The notes under the pieces were generated by a model, which was not told the origin of the DNA, did no database searches, and saw nothing but the letters and a program-made list of their open reading frames with translations. This document shows, one piece after another, positions 39,699 through 48,148 of a stretch of 64,000 nucleotides of DNA (position 1 is the first letter of the stretch; every line of letters begins with the position of its first letter). The position numbers and the translations under genes were made by a program. This DNA comes from Gemmatirosa kalamazoonensis (GTDB lineage Bacteria > Gemmatimonadota > Gemmatimonadetes > Gemmatimonadales > Gemmatimonadaceae), in NCBI RefSeq assembly GCF_000522985.1, contig NZ_CP007128.1:3208220-3272219 (forward strand). The letters are read 5' to 3'.

Positions 39699-40463
39699 GT
39701 GCCGGTGATCCAGTTGAAGAGCGCGCGCGAGATCGACGCGATGGCGCGCGGCGGGAAGATTCTCGCCGCGACGCTCGCGCTGCTGCGCGGCGAGGTGCGC
39801 CCGGGCGTCTCCACGGGGGAGCTCGACAAGATCGGCGAGGAGTTCATCCGCTCGCATGCGGGCGCGGTGCCGGCGTTCAAGGGACTGTACGGCTTTCCCG
39901 GGAGCGTCTGCACGTCGGTGAACCACGAGATCGTGCACGGGATCCCGTCGCGCAAGCGGGTGCTCGAGGAGGGCGACATCGTGTCGCTCGACGTCGGCGT
40001 GAAGTTCGAGGGCTTCTACACCGACGCGGCGGAGACCGTGGCGGTCGGCGCGATCGCGCCGGAGCACCAGCGGCTGCTCGACGTGACGCGCGAGGCGCTC
40101 GCCGCCGGCATCGACGCGGCGCGGCTCGGCAACCACGTGGGCGACATCGGCTTCGCCGTGCAGACGATCGTCGAGCGCGCGGGGTTCAGCGTGGTGCGCG
40201 AGCTCGTGGGCCACGGCGTGGGCGTCGGGCCGCACGAGGACCCGCAGGTGCCGAACTACGGCAAGCCGAAGCGCGGGACCAAGCTCGCCCCCGGGCTCAC
40301 GATCGCCATCGAGCCGATGGTGAACGCGGGGCTGCCGGGGACGCGCACGCTCGGCGACAAGTGGACCGTCGTGACCATCGACGGCAAGCGCTCGGCCCAC
40401 TTCGAGCACACGGTCGCCGTGACGGAAGACGGGCCGCGGGTGCTGACCGCGCTGTCCGCCTAA
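39699..40463 (+). CDS. map: Methionine aminopeptidase, type I
   Basis: 254 residues; removes N-terminal Met cotranslationally. The metal ligands are visible: DVGVKFEGFYTDAAET (two Asp), LVGHGVGVGPHEDPQVPN (His), IAIEPMVN (Glu) and FEHTVAV (Glu). GTG start at 39699. Its TAA stop lies in a GCCTAACG motif. It is the last rightward gene of the cluster, ending against ftcD on the other strand. Confidence 0.96.
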   Translation: MPVIQLKSAREIDAMARGGKILAATLALLRGEVRPGVSTGELDKIGEEFIRSHAGAVPAFKGLYGFPGSVCTSVNHEIVHGIPSRKRVLEEGDIVSLDVGVKFEGFYTDAAETVAVGAIAPEHQRLLDVTREALAAGIDAARLGNHVGDIGFAVQTIVERAGFSVVRELVGHGVGVGPHEDPQVPNYGKPKRGTKLAPGLTIAIEPMVNAGLPGTRTLGDKWTVVTIDGKRSAHFEHTVAVTEDGPRVLTALSA

Positions 40464-40468
40464 CGGCG

Positions 40469-40549
40469 AGGGCAGGAGGGCAGGAGGGCAGGAGGGCAGG
40501 AGAGTCATGAGCTCTCTTGCCCTCCTGCCCTCCTGCCCTCCTGCCCTTT
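40469..40549. terminator. Bidirectional terminator, GGGCAGGA-type repeat hairpin (map / ftcD)
   Basis: Four tandem GGGCAGGA units face four complementary units with one mismatch over about 35 bp; the loop contains TCATGA. The right arm is followed by TTTTTC, a good U-tract for rightward transcription. It lies between convergent genes, directly abutting the ftcD stop. Confidence 0.8.
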
Positions 40550-40550
40550 T

Positions 40551-42074
40551 TCAGAGCGCGCGCTCGACGGCGGCCTGGGCGACCTGGCTGGCGCGCTGCG
40601 CGCGGCCTAACAGCGCGGCCGCTTCGGTGACGAGCGGCTCGGCGGGCGTCTTGTCGTCGAGCGCGGCGACGTTGACGCGGACGTTGTAGACGGCGCCCCG
40701 GCACGCGGCCTCGGCGAGCAGCGCGGCGACGCCGGCGTCGGTCACGGCGTTCGTGTTCCCCCGCTCGGCCACGGCGGCGGCGAGCTCCGCGACGTCGGTG
40801 GCGGCACGCGCGGTCTCGAGCGGCACGCGCGCGGCGCCCAGCAGCGCATCGGCGACGGCGGCGGCGCGCGCGGCGGACTGCTCGTCGGAGTCCTTCGGGA
40901 GCTTGTACGCCACGCTGACGCGCTCGTACGCCGTCGCGTCCTCGGCGACGAGCGCGGCGAGGCGGTTGCCTAACGACGCGGCGCGCAGCGCGGTCTCCTT
41001 CATCTCGTCGTCGACCGCGGCGTACTTCTTCTTGCCCACCGTGAGGCCGGCGACCATCTGGGCGAGCGCCGCGGCGAGGGCGCCGGCGTGCGCGGCGACG
41101 GAGCCGCCACCGGGCGTGGGGGTGGCCGACGCGACGGACGCGACGAACCCGCTGAGCGACGTGCCGCCCTGCACGGCCTCGCGCACCTTGTGCTCGAGCA
41201 GCATCGACGGCCCGAAGCCGCGCAGCTGCACGTGACGCGCGCCCGCCTCGAGCAGCGCACGCTCCGGCACGAGTCCCACCAGCTCGCTCCACGTCGGCGC
41301 CACGCCGTGCGCCGCGGCCTCGCTCCGCACCATCTCGTATGCGCGGTACATCGGCGTACGCTCGGTGTCGACGAGGTTCATCGACACCTGCGCCTGCCCG
41401 TCGACCTCGAGGCCTAACGCCTTCACGTAGCGCAGCCCACCCGACGAGCCGCGCACCGCTTTCGCGACGTCCTTCGCGACCTGCAGGTTCGTCGCGGGGC
41501 CGAGGTATACGTTGTACGCGACGAGGAACGGACGCGCGCCGATGACGGTGGCGCCGGCCGTTCGATGCACGCGTGGCGCGCCGAAGTCGGGCACACGCGA
41601 CGCGTTCGTCTCGATCTCGGCGCGCAGCCCCTCGAACTCGCCGCGACGGACGTCGGCGAGGTTCTCGCGGTCCGGACGCGTCGCGGCGCGCTCGTACAGG
41701 TACACGGGGATCGACAGCTCGCGCGCGACGCGCTCGCCGAGCTCGCGCGCGAGGGCGACGCAGTCCTGCATGGTGCTGCCCCACGCCTCGAGCGGCACGA
41801 ACGGCACGACGTCGGTGGCGCCGAGGCGTGGGTGCTCGCCCTGGTGCGTCGTGAGGTCGATCAGCTCCGCGGCCTTCGCGATCCCCGCGTACGCCGCGGC
41901 GACGGCCGACTCCGCGGTGACGACGAACGTGACGACGGTGCGGTTGTGGGACGCGTCGGACGAGACATCGAGGATCGTGACGCCGTCGACGGCGGCGATG
42001 GCGTCGCGGATGGCGGCGACGACCTCGGGGCGGCGCCCCTCACTGAAGTTCGGGACGCACTCGACGAGTTTCAT
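40551..42074 (-). CDS. ftcD: Bifunctional glutamate formimidoyltransferase / formimidotetrahydrofolate cyclodeaminase
   Basis: 507 residues. The N-terminal about 300 form the formiminotransferase (KLVECVPNFSEGRRPEVV, HNRTVVTFV, GEHPRLGATDVVPFVPL). The C-terminal about 190 form the cyclodeaminase (SVASATPTPGGGSVAAHAGALAAALAQMVAGLTVGKKKYA). Together they move the formimino group from histidine-derived formiminoglutamate to tetrahydrofolate and cyclise it to methenyl-THF. The fused form is like animal FTCD; many bacteria split it. No hut genes are adjacent, so the link to histidine catabolism is by family only. Confidence 0.93.
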   Translation of the reverse strand: MKLVECVPNFSEGRRPEVVAAIRDAIAAVDGVTILDVSSDASHNRTVVTFVVTAESAVAAAYAGIAKAAELIDLTTHQGEHPRLGATDVVPFVPLEAWGSTMQDCVALARELGERVARELSIPVYLYERAATRPDRENLADVRRGEFEGLRAEIETNASRVPDFGAPRVHRTAGATVIGARPFLVAYNVYLGPATNLQVAKDVAKAVRGSSGGLRYVKALGLEVDGQAQVSMNLVDTERTPMYRAYEMVRSEAAAHGVAPTWSELVGLVPERALLEAGARHVQLRGFGPSMLLEHKVREAVQGGTSLSGFVASVASATPTPGGGSVAAHAGALAAALAQMVAGLTVGKKKYAAVDDEMKETALRAASLGNRLAALVAEDATAYERVSVAYKLPKDSDEQSAARAAAVADALLGAARVPLETARAATDVAELAAAVAERGNTNAVTDAGVAALLAEAACRGAVYNVRVNVAALDDKTPAEPLVTEAAALLGRAQRASQVAQAAVERAL

Positions 42075-42097
42075 GAACCGAGACCGAAGGGTGACGT

Positions 42098-42175
42098 GCT
42101 GCGTGGCTGCGTGGCTGCGTGGCTGCGCGGCTGCGTGGGCGCGTCGGTCTCACGCAGCCACGCAGCCACGCAGCG
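42098..42175. repeat. GCTGCGTG tandem repeat hairpin between ftcD and the phosphatase gene
   Basis: About five copies of GCTGCGTG(G) on the left and three complementary copies (CACGCAGC) on the right pair over about 24 bp. Unequal copy numbers allow several registers. Both flanking genes are leftward, so it sits 3' of the phosphatase gene and upstream of ftcD. Confidence 0.7.
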
Positions 42176-42179
42176 GCCG

Positions 42180-42956
42180 TTAGGCGTTCCGCAGCGTGTC
42201 CATCAGCCACGCGTGCATCGCCGGGCCGCCGGCGACGAGGCCCGTGTGCGCCACGCGCGGGGGCGCGCCGGCGAGGTCGGTGACGATGCCGCCGGCCTCT
42301 CGAATGATGACGATGCCCGCGGCGATGTCCCACGGCGCGAGCGTGAGCTCCCAGAACGCATCGAAGCGCCCGCACGCCACGTCGCACAGGTCGAGCGCCG
42401 CGGCGCCGGGACGGCGGATGCCCGCGGCCTGGCGCGTGATCGCCGCGAACTGCCGCAGGTACTCGTCGATGCGGTCGATCCCCTTGAACGGGAAGCCGGT
42501 GCCGACGAGCGCGCGCGCGGGGGCGTCGTTCGCCGAGACGCGAATGTGCTCGCGCCGGCCGTCGACCTCGCGCCACGCGCCGCCGCCGGCGGCGGCCGAG
42601 AACTCCTCGCCGGTCGGGACGTTCAGCACGACGCCCGCGACCGGCTCGCCGGCGTGCGTCGCCGCGATGGACACCGCGTACCACGGAAAACCGTGCAGGA
42701 AGTTCGTCGTCCCGTCGAGCGGATCGACGACGAACGCGAGGTCGGCGCCGAGCGAGGCCGCAGGGTCGTACGTCTCCTCACCGAGGAACACCGCGTTCGG
42801 GAACGCGCCGAGCAGCCGCTCGCGAATCGTCTCCTCGGCCCCGCGGTCGACGAGGCTCACGAAGTCGGCCGGACCCTTGTGCTCCCACGTCAGCTCGCCG
42901 ACGCCGGTGACGTGGCGACGAATGAACTCCGCCGCGCGCTCCGCCGCGTCGCGCAT
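42180..42956 (-). CDS. Inositol monophosphatase family protein
   Basis: 258 residues from ATG 42956. Metal-binding motifs are visible: GEETYD (Glu), VDPLDGTTNFLHGFPWYAVSIA (Asp-x-x-Asp) and APWDIAAGIVIIREAGG (Asp). It hydrolyses phosphate monoesters such as inositol-1-phosphate, or acts as a SuhB/CysQ-like enzyme; the substrate cannot be decided. A GTG at 43043 would extend it but overlaps the divergent trpS start. The stop codon lies in CGTTAGGC. Confidence 0.88.
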   Translation of the reverse strand: MRDAAERAAEFIRRHVTGVGELTWEHKGPADFVSLVDRGAEETIRERLLGAFPNAVFLGEETYDPAASLGADLAFVVDPLDGTTNFLHGFPWYAVSIAATHAGEPVAGVVLNVPTGEEFSAAAGGGAWREVDGRREHIRVSANDAPARALVGTGFPFKGIDRIDEYLRQFAAITRQAAGIRRPGAAALDLCDVACGRFDAFWELTLAPWDIAAGIVIIREAGGIVTDLAGAPPRVAHTGLVAGGPAMHAWLMDTLRNA

Positions 42957-43036
42957 GTGCGGCAGCAGCGCCGTCGGCGCGACCGTGCCGGAGGAGTCGC
43001 CTTGATGCTCCTCGGGGGCGTTTCTACCTTGCGCGA

Positions 43037-44026
43037 ATGACACGGATCTTCAGCGGCATCCAGCCGTCGGGGGAACTGCACATCGGGAACTATCTCGGTG
43101 CGGTGAAGAACTGGGTGCAGCTCCAGACCCAGCACCCCGGCGCGATCTTCTGCATCGTCGACTATCACGCCCTCACCGGCATCTACGAGCCGCAGTCGCT
43201 GCGCAAGCGGACGTACGACATGGCCGTCTCGCTGCTCGCCGCCGGCATCGACCCCGCGCACGCCACGCTGTACGTGCAGAGCGCGGTGCCGGAACATACC
43301 GAGCTGGCGTGGATCTTCAACACGATCACGCCCGTGGGAGAGCTCGAGCGGCAGACGCAGTACAAGGACAAAGCGTCGCGTCAGGAGAGCGTGCTCGCGG
43401 GCATCCTGAACTACCCGGTGCTGCAGGCCGCGGACATCCTGCTGTACAAGGCCGACGCCGTGCCCGTCGGCGAGGACCAGGTGCAGCACCTGGAGCTCTC
43501 GCGGGAGATCGCGCGGAAGTGGAACACGCGGTTCTCACCGGAAGGAGCGCCGTACTTCCCGGAACCGAAGGCGCTGCTCACGCCGACGCGGCGCATCATG
43601 GGGCTCGACGGCCAGGCGAAGATGTCGAAGTCGATGGGCAACACCGTCGGACTGCTCGAGGACTCCGACAGCGTGTGGGCGAAGCTGCGTCCCGCCGTCA
43701 CCGACCCGGCGCGCGTGCGGAAGACCGACCCGGGCACGCCGGAGGTGTGCAACATCTACCACCTGCACAAGGCGTTCAGCCCGCCGCCGGTGGTCGAGGA
43801 GGTCGCCGTGAAGTGCAGCACGGCGGGGTGGGGCTGCATCGAGTGCAAGAAGGTGCTGTTCGAGCACATGGAGACGGAGCTCGTGCCGATCCGGCGGCGC
43901 GCGAGCGAGCTGCGCGACGCGCCGGAGCGCGTGACGGAGATTCTCGCGACGGGCGCCGAGCGGTGCCGCGAGATCGCGGGGCAGACGATGCGCGAGGTGA
44001 AGGAAGCGATGGGGATGCTCGGATGA
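43037..44026 (+). CDS. trpS: Tryptophanyl-tRNA synthetase with Cys4 (4Fe-4S-type) motif
   Basis: A 329-residue class I synthetase. It starts TRIFSGIQPSGELHIGNYLGA (HIGH-like) and has the signature loop KMSKSMGN. Cysteines at about 238, 260, 267 and 270 (C-x21-C-x6-C-x2-C, ending AGWGCIECKKVLFEH) closely match the spacing known for the iron-sulfur TrpRS of Thermotoga maritima, where the cluster lies near the anticodon-binding region. Divergent from the phosphatase gene; its stop overlaps the lipoprotein start (ATGA). Confidence 0.95.
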   Translation: MTRIFSGIQPSGELHIGNYLGAVKNWVQLQTQHPGAIFCIVDYHALTGIYEPQSLRKRTYDMAVSLLAAGIDPAHATLYVQSAVPEHTELAWIFNTITPVGELERQTQYKDKASRQESVLAGILNYPVLQAADILLYKADAVPVGEDQVQHLELSREIARKWNTRFSPEGAPYFPEPKALLTPTRRIMGLDGQAKMSKSMGNTVGLLEDSDSVWAKLRPAVTDPARVRKTDPGTPEVCNIYHLHKAFSPPPVVEEVAVKCSTAGWGCIECKKVLFEHMETELVPIRRRASELRDAPERVTEILATGAERCREIAGQTMREVKEAMGMLG

Positions 44027-44373
44027 GACGTGGAGCGCTCGCCCTCGTCGCCGCGGCGGCGCTCGCCTCGGCGTGCTCGTCGTCGTCGGACCCGGCCGCG
44101 ACGGACGGGGGGCTCCGGCTCTCGATCAACCCGACGAGCCTCGTGCTCGTGCAGGGGGACAGCTCGATCATCACCGTGAACTCGACGGCCGAGGGAACGG
44201 TGCGCTGGGGGAGCAGCAACACGGGCGTGGTGACGGTGGACTCGATCGTCGGGCTGAACGACCCCGCGCGGGTGCGCGCGAAGGGCCCCGGCACGGCGCA
44301 GCTGAACGCGACGATCAGGGTGCAAGGACAGACTCTCACGAGCTCGGTGCCGGTGCGCGTCGGCGGCGGCTGA
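44023..44373 (+). CDS. Small lipoprotein with Ig-like (BIG2-type) domain
   Basis: 116 residues. The signal peptide is GALALVAAAALASAC, with Cys18 as the lipidation site, followed by a Ser-rich spacer. The mature part (LSINPTSLVLVQGDSSIITV ... VRWGSSNTGVVTVDSIVGLN ... ARVRAKGPGTAQLNATI) is a single bacterial Ig-like repeat of the type found in surface proteins. The start overlaps the trpS stop by four bases, although no functional link with trpS is apparent. Confidence 0.75.
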   Translation: MRRGALALVAAAALASACSSSSDPAATDGGLRLSINPTSLVLVQGDSSIITVNSTAEGTVRWGSSNTGVVTVDSIVGLNDPARVRAKGPGTAQLNATIRVQGQTLTSSVPVRVGGG

Positions 44374-44438
44374 GGCGGCCGCGCGGCGCATGGCTCTTGC
44401 ACCCCGGTTCCCCGACTCAACCACGGCGAGAGCACGAC

Positions 44439-44777
44439 ATGGCCCGGAAACAGGACAACGACAGCGCGCGGCAGCCTGAGCCGGCGCAGGAAGCGCGCGG
44501 CGACGCGCTGCGGCGCGAGATGGCGAAGCCCACCATCGCGTCGGTCACCACGATGGTGTGCCTGACGTGCGGCGCGGAGCAGTTCTTCGAGCGCGGCGTG
44601 CCGGCGGGGCTGAAGTGCCCGCGCTGCGGGAGCTCGGTCTTCCGCACGTTCGACACGCCCACCGAGCGCGACGAGGCGACGATCGCCCACCTCGAGGAGG
44701 AGGCGCGCTCCGTCCAGTACGGCGACGCGTCGCCGCAGACCGCGCCGGAGGACGTGCGCGACCTGGAGATGCAGTGA
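44439..44777 (+). CDS. Zinc-ribbon protein of unknown function
   Basis: 112 residues. A charged N-terminal 35 residues are followed by a rubredoxin-like zinc ribbon, VCLTCGAEQFFERGVPAGLKCPRCGSSVFRTF (two CxxC pairs, about 19 apart), and an acidic helical tail (TERDEATIAHLEEEARSV). It probably binds nucleic acid or protein. The stop directly abuts the tandem-repeat hairpin. Confidence 0.75.
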   Translation: MARKQDNDSARQPEPAQEARGDALRREMAKPTIASVTTMVCLTCGAEQFFERGVPAGLKCPRCGSSVFRTFDTPTERDEATIAHLEEEARSVQYGDASPQTAPEDVRDLEMQ

Positions 44778-44856
44778 GCTCGGGACTCGGGACTCGGGAC
44801 TCGGGACTCGGGAAGGAGTCGAGTCCCGAGTCCCGAGTCCCGAGTCCCGAATCCCG
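44778..44856. repeat. GGACTCG tandem repeat hairpin
   Basis: The 7-nt unit GGGACTC is repeated about four to five times (44778-44813) and faces four complementary units (CGAGTCC, 44822-44855) around a short spacer. The arms can pair over about 35 bp in several registers. It fills the whole gap between the zinc-ribbon stop and the dehydrogenase start. The downstream reading frame stays open across the repeat, so it could be translated if a GTG at 44774 were used. Confidence 0.75.
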
Positions 44857-44860
44857 TCTC

Positions 44861-45898
44861 GTGGTCGCCGACGTCCGGGCGCGGGCGCCGGCCTGGACGC
44901 TGACTCCGGAGGCCGAGGCGAGGCTCCGCGCGGCGGTGCCCGAGGGGTGGGCGCTCCACCTCGTGGAAGCGGAGACGATCAGCGATGGGGACGGGAATCC
45001 CGCGCCGAGCCCCGAGGTCGTCGACGCGATAGCCGACGCGGAGGTCTACTTCGGATTCGGGATGTCGGCACCGCTGCTCGCGGCGGCGCAGCAGCTGCGG
45101 TGGGTGCAGAGCGCCGCGGCGGGGGTGAAGAGCCTCCTCGGCCTCGGCCTCCCGGAACAGGGGATCCTGCTCACGAACGCGGCGGGGATCCACGCGGCGC
45201 CGATGGCGGACCTCGTGCTCGGCGGTGTGATCCACTTCCTGCGCGGGTTCGACGTCGCCGTCGCCCAGCAACGCGAGGCGCAGTGGGTGCGCGAGCCGTG
45301 GGTGAACCCGGCCGCCGGCGCGGTCGACGTACGGCCCCGCGAGGTGGCCGACTGCCGGGTGCTCATCTTCGGCGCCGGAGGGATCGGCCAGGCGGTCGCC
45401 CGGCGGTTCGCGGCGCTCGGCGCGTGCTGCGTGGGGGTGCGCCGGCGGCCGGAGCTCGGCGCCCCGGCCGGGTTCGAGCGCGTGGTGGGGGACGAGGCGC
45501 TGGACGACGAGCTGCGCCGGGCCGACGTGGTCGTGCTCTCGGCGCCGGCCACGGCGAGCACCGAGCGGGTGCTGGACGGGCGACGGCTGGGGTTGCTCCA
45601 GCCGGGGGCGATCGTCGTCAACGTGGCGCGCGGCACGCTCGTCGACGAGACGGCGCTGGCCGAGGCGCTCGCCGCCGGGCGGTTGCGCGGCGCGGTGCTC
45701 GACGTCTACACCCAGGAGCCGCTCCCCGCCGCCAGCCCGCTCTGGAGGCTGCCGAACGTGCTCGCGACGCCGCACGTCTCGGCGGTGTCGCCTGCACGAT
45801 TCTGGGACCGCATGCTGGCGCTCTTCCTCGAGAATTGGGGGCGCTATCGGCGGGGCGAGCGGCTGCTGAACCTGGTCGACGCGTCGGCCGGCTACTGA
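44861..45898 (+). CDS. D-2-hydroxyacid dehydrogenase family protein
   Basis: 345 residues from GTG 44861. The NAD-binding Rossmann motif is LIFGAGGIGQAVARRF (about 168). Catalytic-type residues follow in VNVARGTLVDETAL (Arg), VLDVYTQEPLP (Glu) and the late His in ATPHVSAVSP. These mark the NAD-dependent 2-hydroxyacid dehydrogenase fold (reduction of 2-keto acids). The closest guess is a GhrA-like or phosphoglycerate-dehydrogenase-like enzyme, but the substrate is not evident. A GTG at 44774 would place the repeat inside the protein and is judged less likely. Confidence 0.85.
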   Translation: MVADVRARAPAWTLTPEAEARLRAAVPEGWALHLVEAETISDGDGNPAPSPEVVDAIADAEVYFGFGMSAPLLAAAQQLRWVQSAAAGVKSLLGLGLPEQGILLTNAAGIHAAPMADLVLGGVIHFLRGFDVAVAQQREAQWVREPWVNPAAGAVDVRPREVADCRVLIFGAGGIGQAVARRFAALGACCVGVRRRPELGAPAGFERVVGDEALDDELRRADVVVLSAPATASTERVLDGRRLGLLQPGAIVVNVARGTLVDETALAEALAAGRLRGAVLDVYTQEPLPAASPLWRLPNVLATPHVSAVSPARFWDRMLALFLENWGRYRRGERLLNLVDASAGY

Positions 45899-45933
45899 GT
45901 CGGAGCGGTGAGCTCCGACGCAACGGAGCTCCC

Positions 45934-47088
45934 ATGGAAAAGATCCTCCGCGCCGCCGTCGAGCGGGGCGCCTCCGACCTCCACATCAAGGCGGGCGACG
46001 CGTTCCGCGCCCGCATCGACGGCCGCCTCGTGCCGCTCACGCGGCAGGTGCTCACGCACGAGCAGACGCGGTCGATCGCGCTCGGGCTGCTCCCGACGGA
46101 GGCCGACCGGGCACGCATCGACGACCTCACGGACCACGACTGCTCGTGGACCGCGGCGGGGCTCGGCCGCTTCCGCGTGAACATCATGCGGCAGCGCGGC
46201 GTGCTGTCGATCGTGATGCGCCTCATCCCGTTCGATGTGCCGTCGCTCGAGTCGCTGCGGCTGCCGCCGGCGCTCGCCGGGATCGCGGGGGCCGAGCGCG
46301 GGATGGTGCTCGTGACCGGCGTCACCGGGTCCGGTAAGTCGAGCACGATGGCGGCGATGATCCGCCACATCAACGAGCGGACCGAGAAGCACATCGTGAC
46401 GCTCGAGAACCCGATCGAGTTCCTGCACGCGGACGCGAAGAGTTCCGTGACGCAGCGCGAGATCGGCGTCGACACGGAGAGCTTCCGCTCGGGGCTGCGC
46501 GCCGCGCTGCGTCAGGATCCGGACGTCATCCTCATCGGCGAGATGCGCGACGCGGAGACGGTGGACACGGCGATGAAGGCGGCCGAGACGGGCCACCTGC
46601 TCGTGTCGACGCTGCACACGCCGGACGCGCAGAGCACGATCCTCCGCGTGATGGCGATGTTCCCGCCCGAGGAGCAGCAGGTCGTGCGGCTGCGTCTCGC
46701 GGAGTCGCTGCACGCGGTGGTGTCGCAGCGCCTGCTGCCGCGCGCGTCGGGGCAGGGGCGCGTGGTGGCCGCCGAGGTGATGCTCGTGACGGCGGCGATC
46801 CGCGATCTCATCTCCGAGGGGCGCGTGGGCGAGATCCGCGACTTCATCGAGGAAGGGCGGACGCAGTACGGCATGCAGACGTTCGACCAGCACCTCGCGG
46901 ATCTCGTGCGCGCGGGCGACATCACCTACGAGGTGGCGCTCGGCGCGGCGACACGCCCGTCGGACTTCGCGCTGAAGTTCAAGGTGCTCGAGCGCGGCGT
47001 GGCCGCACCCGCGATCCCGGCGCCGGAGGCCGCGACGGCCGGGGCGGGGTTGCAAGGCGGCAGCGGGTTCGACTTCTTGAACGGGTGA
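45934..47088 (+). CDS. pilT: Type IV pilus retraction ATPase PilT
   Basis: 384 residues. The N-terminal PAS-like domain (ILRAAVERGASDLHIKAGDAFRARIDG) precedes the RecA-like ATPase: Walker A GVTGSGKSS (about 129), Asp box TLENPIEFLH, Walker B-region DPDVILIGEMRDAET, His box GHLLVSTLHT, and the retraction-specific AAIRDLISEG. An Ala/Pro/Gly-rich tail of about 25 residues is added. It drives pilus disassembly for twitching or DNA uptake. No other pil genes are nearby. Confidence 0.93.
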   Translation: MEKILRAAVERGASDLHIKAGDAFRARIDGRLVPLTRQVLTHEQTRSIALGLLPTEADRARIDDLTDHDCSWTAAGLGRFRVNIMRQRGVLSIVMRLIPFDVPSLESLRLPPALAGIAGAERGMVLVTGVTGSGKSSTMAAMIRHINERTEKHIVTLENPIEFLHADAKSSVTQREIGVDTESFRSGLRAALRQDPDVILIGEMRDAETVDTAMKAAETGHLLVSTLHTPDAQSTILRVMAMFPPEEQQVVRLRLAESLHAVVSQRLLPRASGQGRVVAAEVMLVTAAIRDLISEGRVGEIRDFIEEGRTQYGMQTFDQHLADLVRAGDITYEVALGAATRPSDFALKFKVLERGVAAPAIPAPEAATAGAGLQGGSGFDFLNG

Positions 47089-47092
47089 CGGA

Positions 47093-47184
47093 CTGCTGCG
47101 TGGCTGCGTGGCTGCGTGGCTGCGTCACCGCGACTTACGCGGGCACGCAGCACGCAGCCACGCCCAACGCAGCTACGCAGCGCA
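47093..47184. repeat. GCTGCGTG tandem repeat imperfect hairpin
   Basis: About four GCTGCGTG units on the left (47093-47125) face diverged complementary units on the right (GCACGCAGCACGCAGCC..., 47143-47184). Pairing is imperfect, suggesting an older copy. It lies between pilT and the DapA-family gene, both rightward. Confidence 0.6.
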
Positions 47185-47205
47185 CTCCCACCCGCGAGGA
47201 TCGAG

Positions 47206-48126
47206 ATGCCCCGCACGTTAGGCGGCATGATGGTGCCGCTCGTCTCCCCGTTCGACGCGACCACGGGCGAGCTGGCGCCCGAGCGCTACGCGCGCCACGT
47301 GCGCTACTACGTCGACCTCGGCGTGTCGGGGGTCGTCGTCGCCGGGTCGAGCGGCGAGTCCGCGCTGCTCGACGAGGGAGAGCGCGCGCAGCTGGTGGCG
47401 TGGGCGCGCGAGGCGGTGCCCGACGACCGGTGGGTCGTCGCCGGCGTGGGCGGCGAGTCGACGCGCATCACCGTTAGGCGCGCGCACGACGCGGCGCGCG
47501 CGGGGGCCGACGCGGTGCTCGTCGTGGCGCCGCACTACTACCAGCGCCGCATGAGCGACGCCGCGCTCGAGGCGCACTTCCGCCGCGTGGCCGACGAGAG
47601 CCCGCTGCCGGTGCTGCTCTACAACGTGCCGGCGTATGCGCACCTCGTGCTGGCGCCGTCGCTCGTCGCGACGCTGGCCGAGCATCCGAACGTGATCGGC
47701 ATGAAGGACAGCGCGGGCAACCTGCCGGTGCTCGCCGAGTACCTGCGCGCGCAGGGCGACGGCTTCCGCGTGCTCACCGGCAACGGCCAGACGACCCGCG
47801 ACGCGCTGGAGATGGGCGCGAGCGGCGCGATCGTCGCCGTGGCGCTGTTCGCGGCGCCGCTCGTGATGGAGCTGGAGCGCGCGATGCGTGCGGGCGACGA
47901 CGCAGCCGCGCGCGCGGTGCAGGCGCGCCTCACGCCGCTCGCGAAGACGATCGTCGCCGAGCAGGGACCGCCGGGGCTGAAGGCGGCGATGGACCTCGTG
48001 GGGCTCGACGGCGGGGTGCCGCGTTCGCCGCTGCTGCCGCTCGACGACGCGGAGCGCGCCCGCACCGCGGCGGTGCTCGCCGAGTGCGACGTGCCGGAGG
48101 CGCGCGCGGCGGGCGCCTACGCCTAA
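47206..48126 (+). CDS. dapA: DapA-family lyase (dihydrodipicolinate synthase / N-acetylneuraminate lyase superfamily)
   Basis: 306 residues. A TIM-barrel aldolase with GSSGESALL (the pyruvate-carboxylate-binding GTTGE-like motif, about 47), LYNVPAY (catalytic Tyr) and GMKDSAGNLP (Schiff-base Lys, about 167). Length and motifs fit 4-hydroxy-tetrahydrodipicolinate synthase of lysine/diaminopimelate biosynthesis. GSSGE rather than GTTGE and the lack of other dap genes leave room for a related aldolase. ATG 47206; the stop lies in GCCTAACG. Confidence 0.82.
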   Translation: MPRTLGGMMVPLVSPFDATTGELAPERYARHVRYYVDLGVSGVVVAGSSGESALLDEGERAQLVAWAREAVPDDRWVVAGVGGESTRITVRRAHDAARAGADAVLVVAPHYYQRRMSDAALEAHFRRVADESPLPVLLYNVPAYAHLVLAPSLVATLAEHPNVIGMKDSAGNLPVLAEYLRAQGDGFRVLTGNGQTTRDALEMGASGAIVAVALFAAPLVMELERAMRAGDDAAARAVQARLTPLAKTIVAEQGPPGLKAAMDLVGLDGGVPRSPLLPLDDAERARTAAVLAECDVPEARAAGAYA

Positions 48127-48148
48127 CGAGCCGAGCACCGCGGACTCG

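Noticed and set aside
44774-44860. Dehydrogenase start at GTG 44774, translating the repeat
   Set aside because: The frame is open, but the repeat matches the intergenic hairpin class and the family N-terminus fits GTG 44861.
42098-47184. Tandem repeats resembling a CRISPR array
   Set aside because: Units are 7-8 nt, directly adjacent, without spacers, and arranged as inverted arms; no cas genes.
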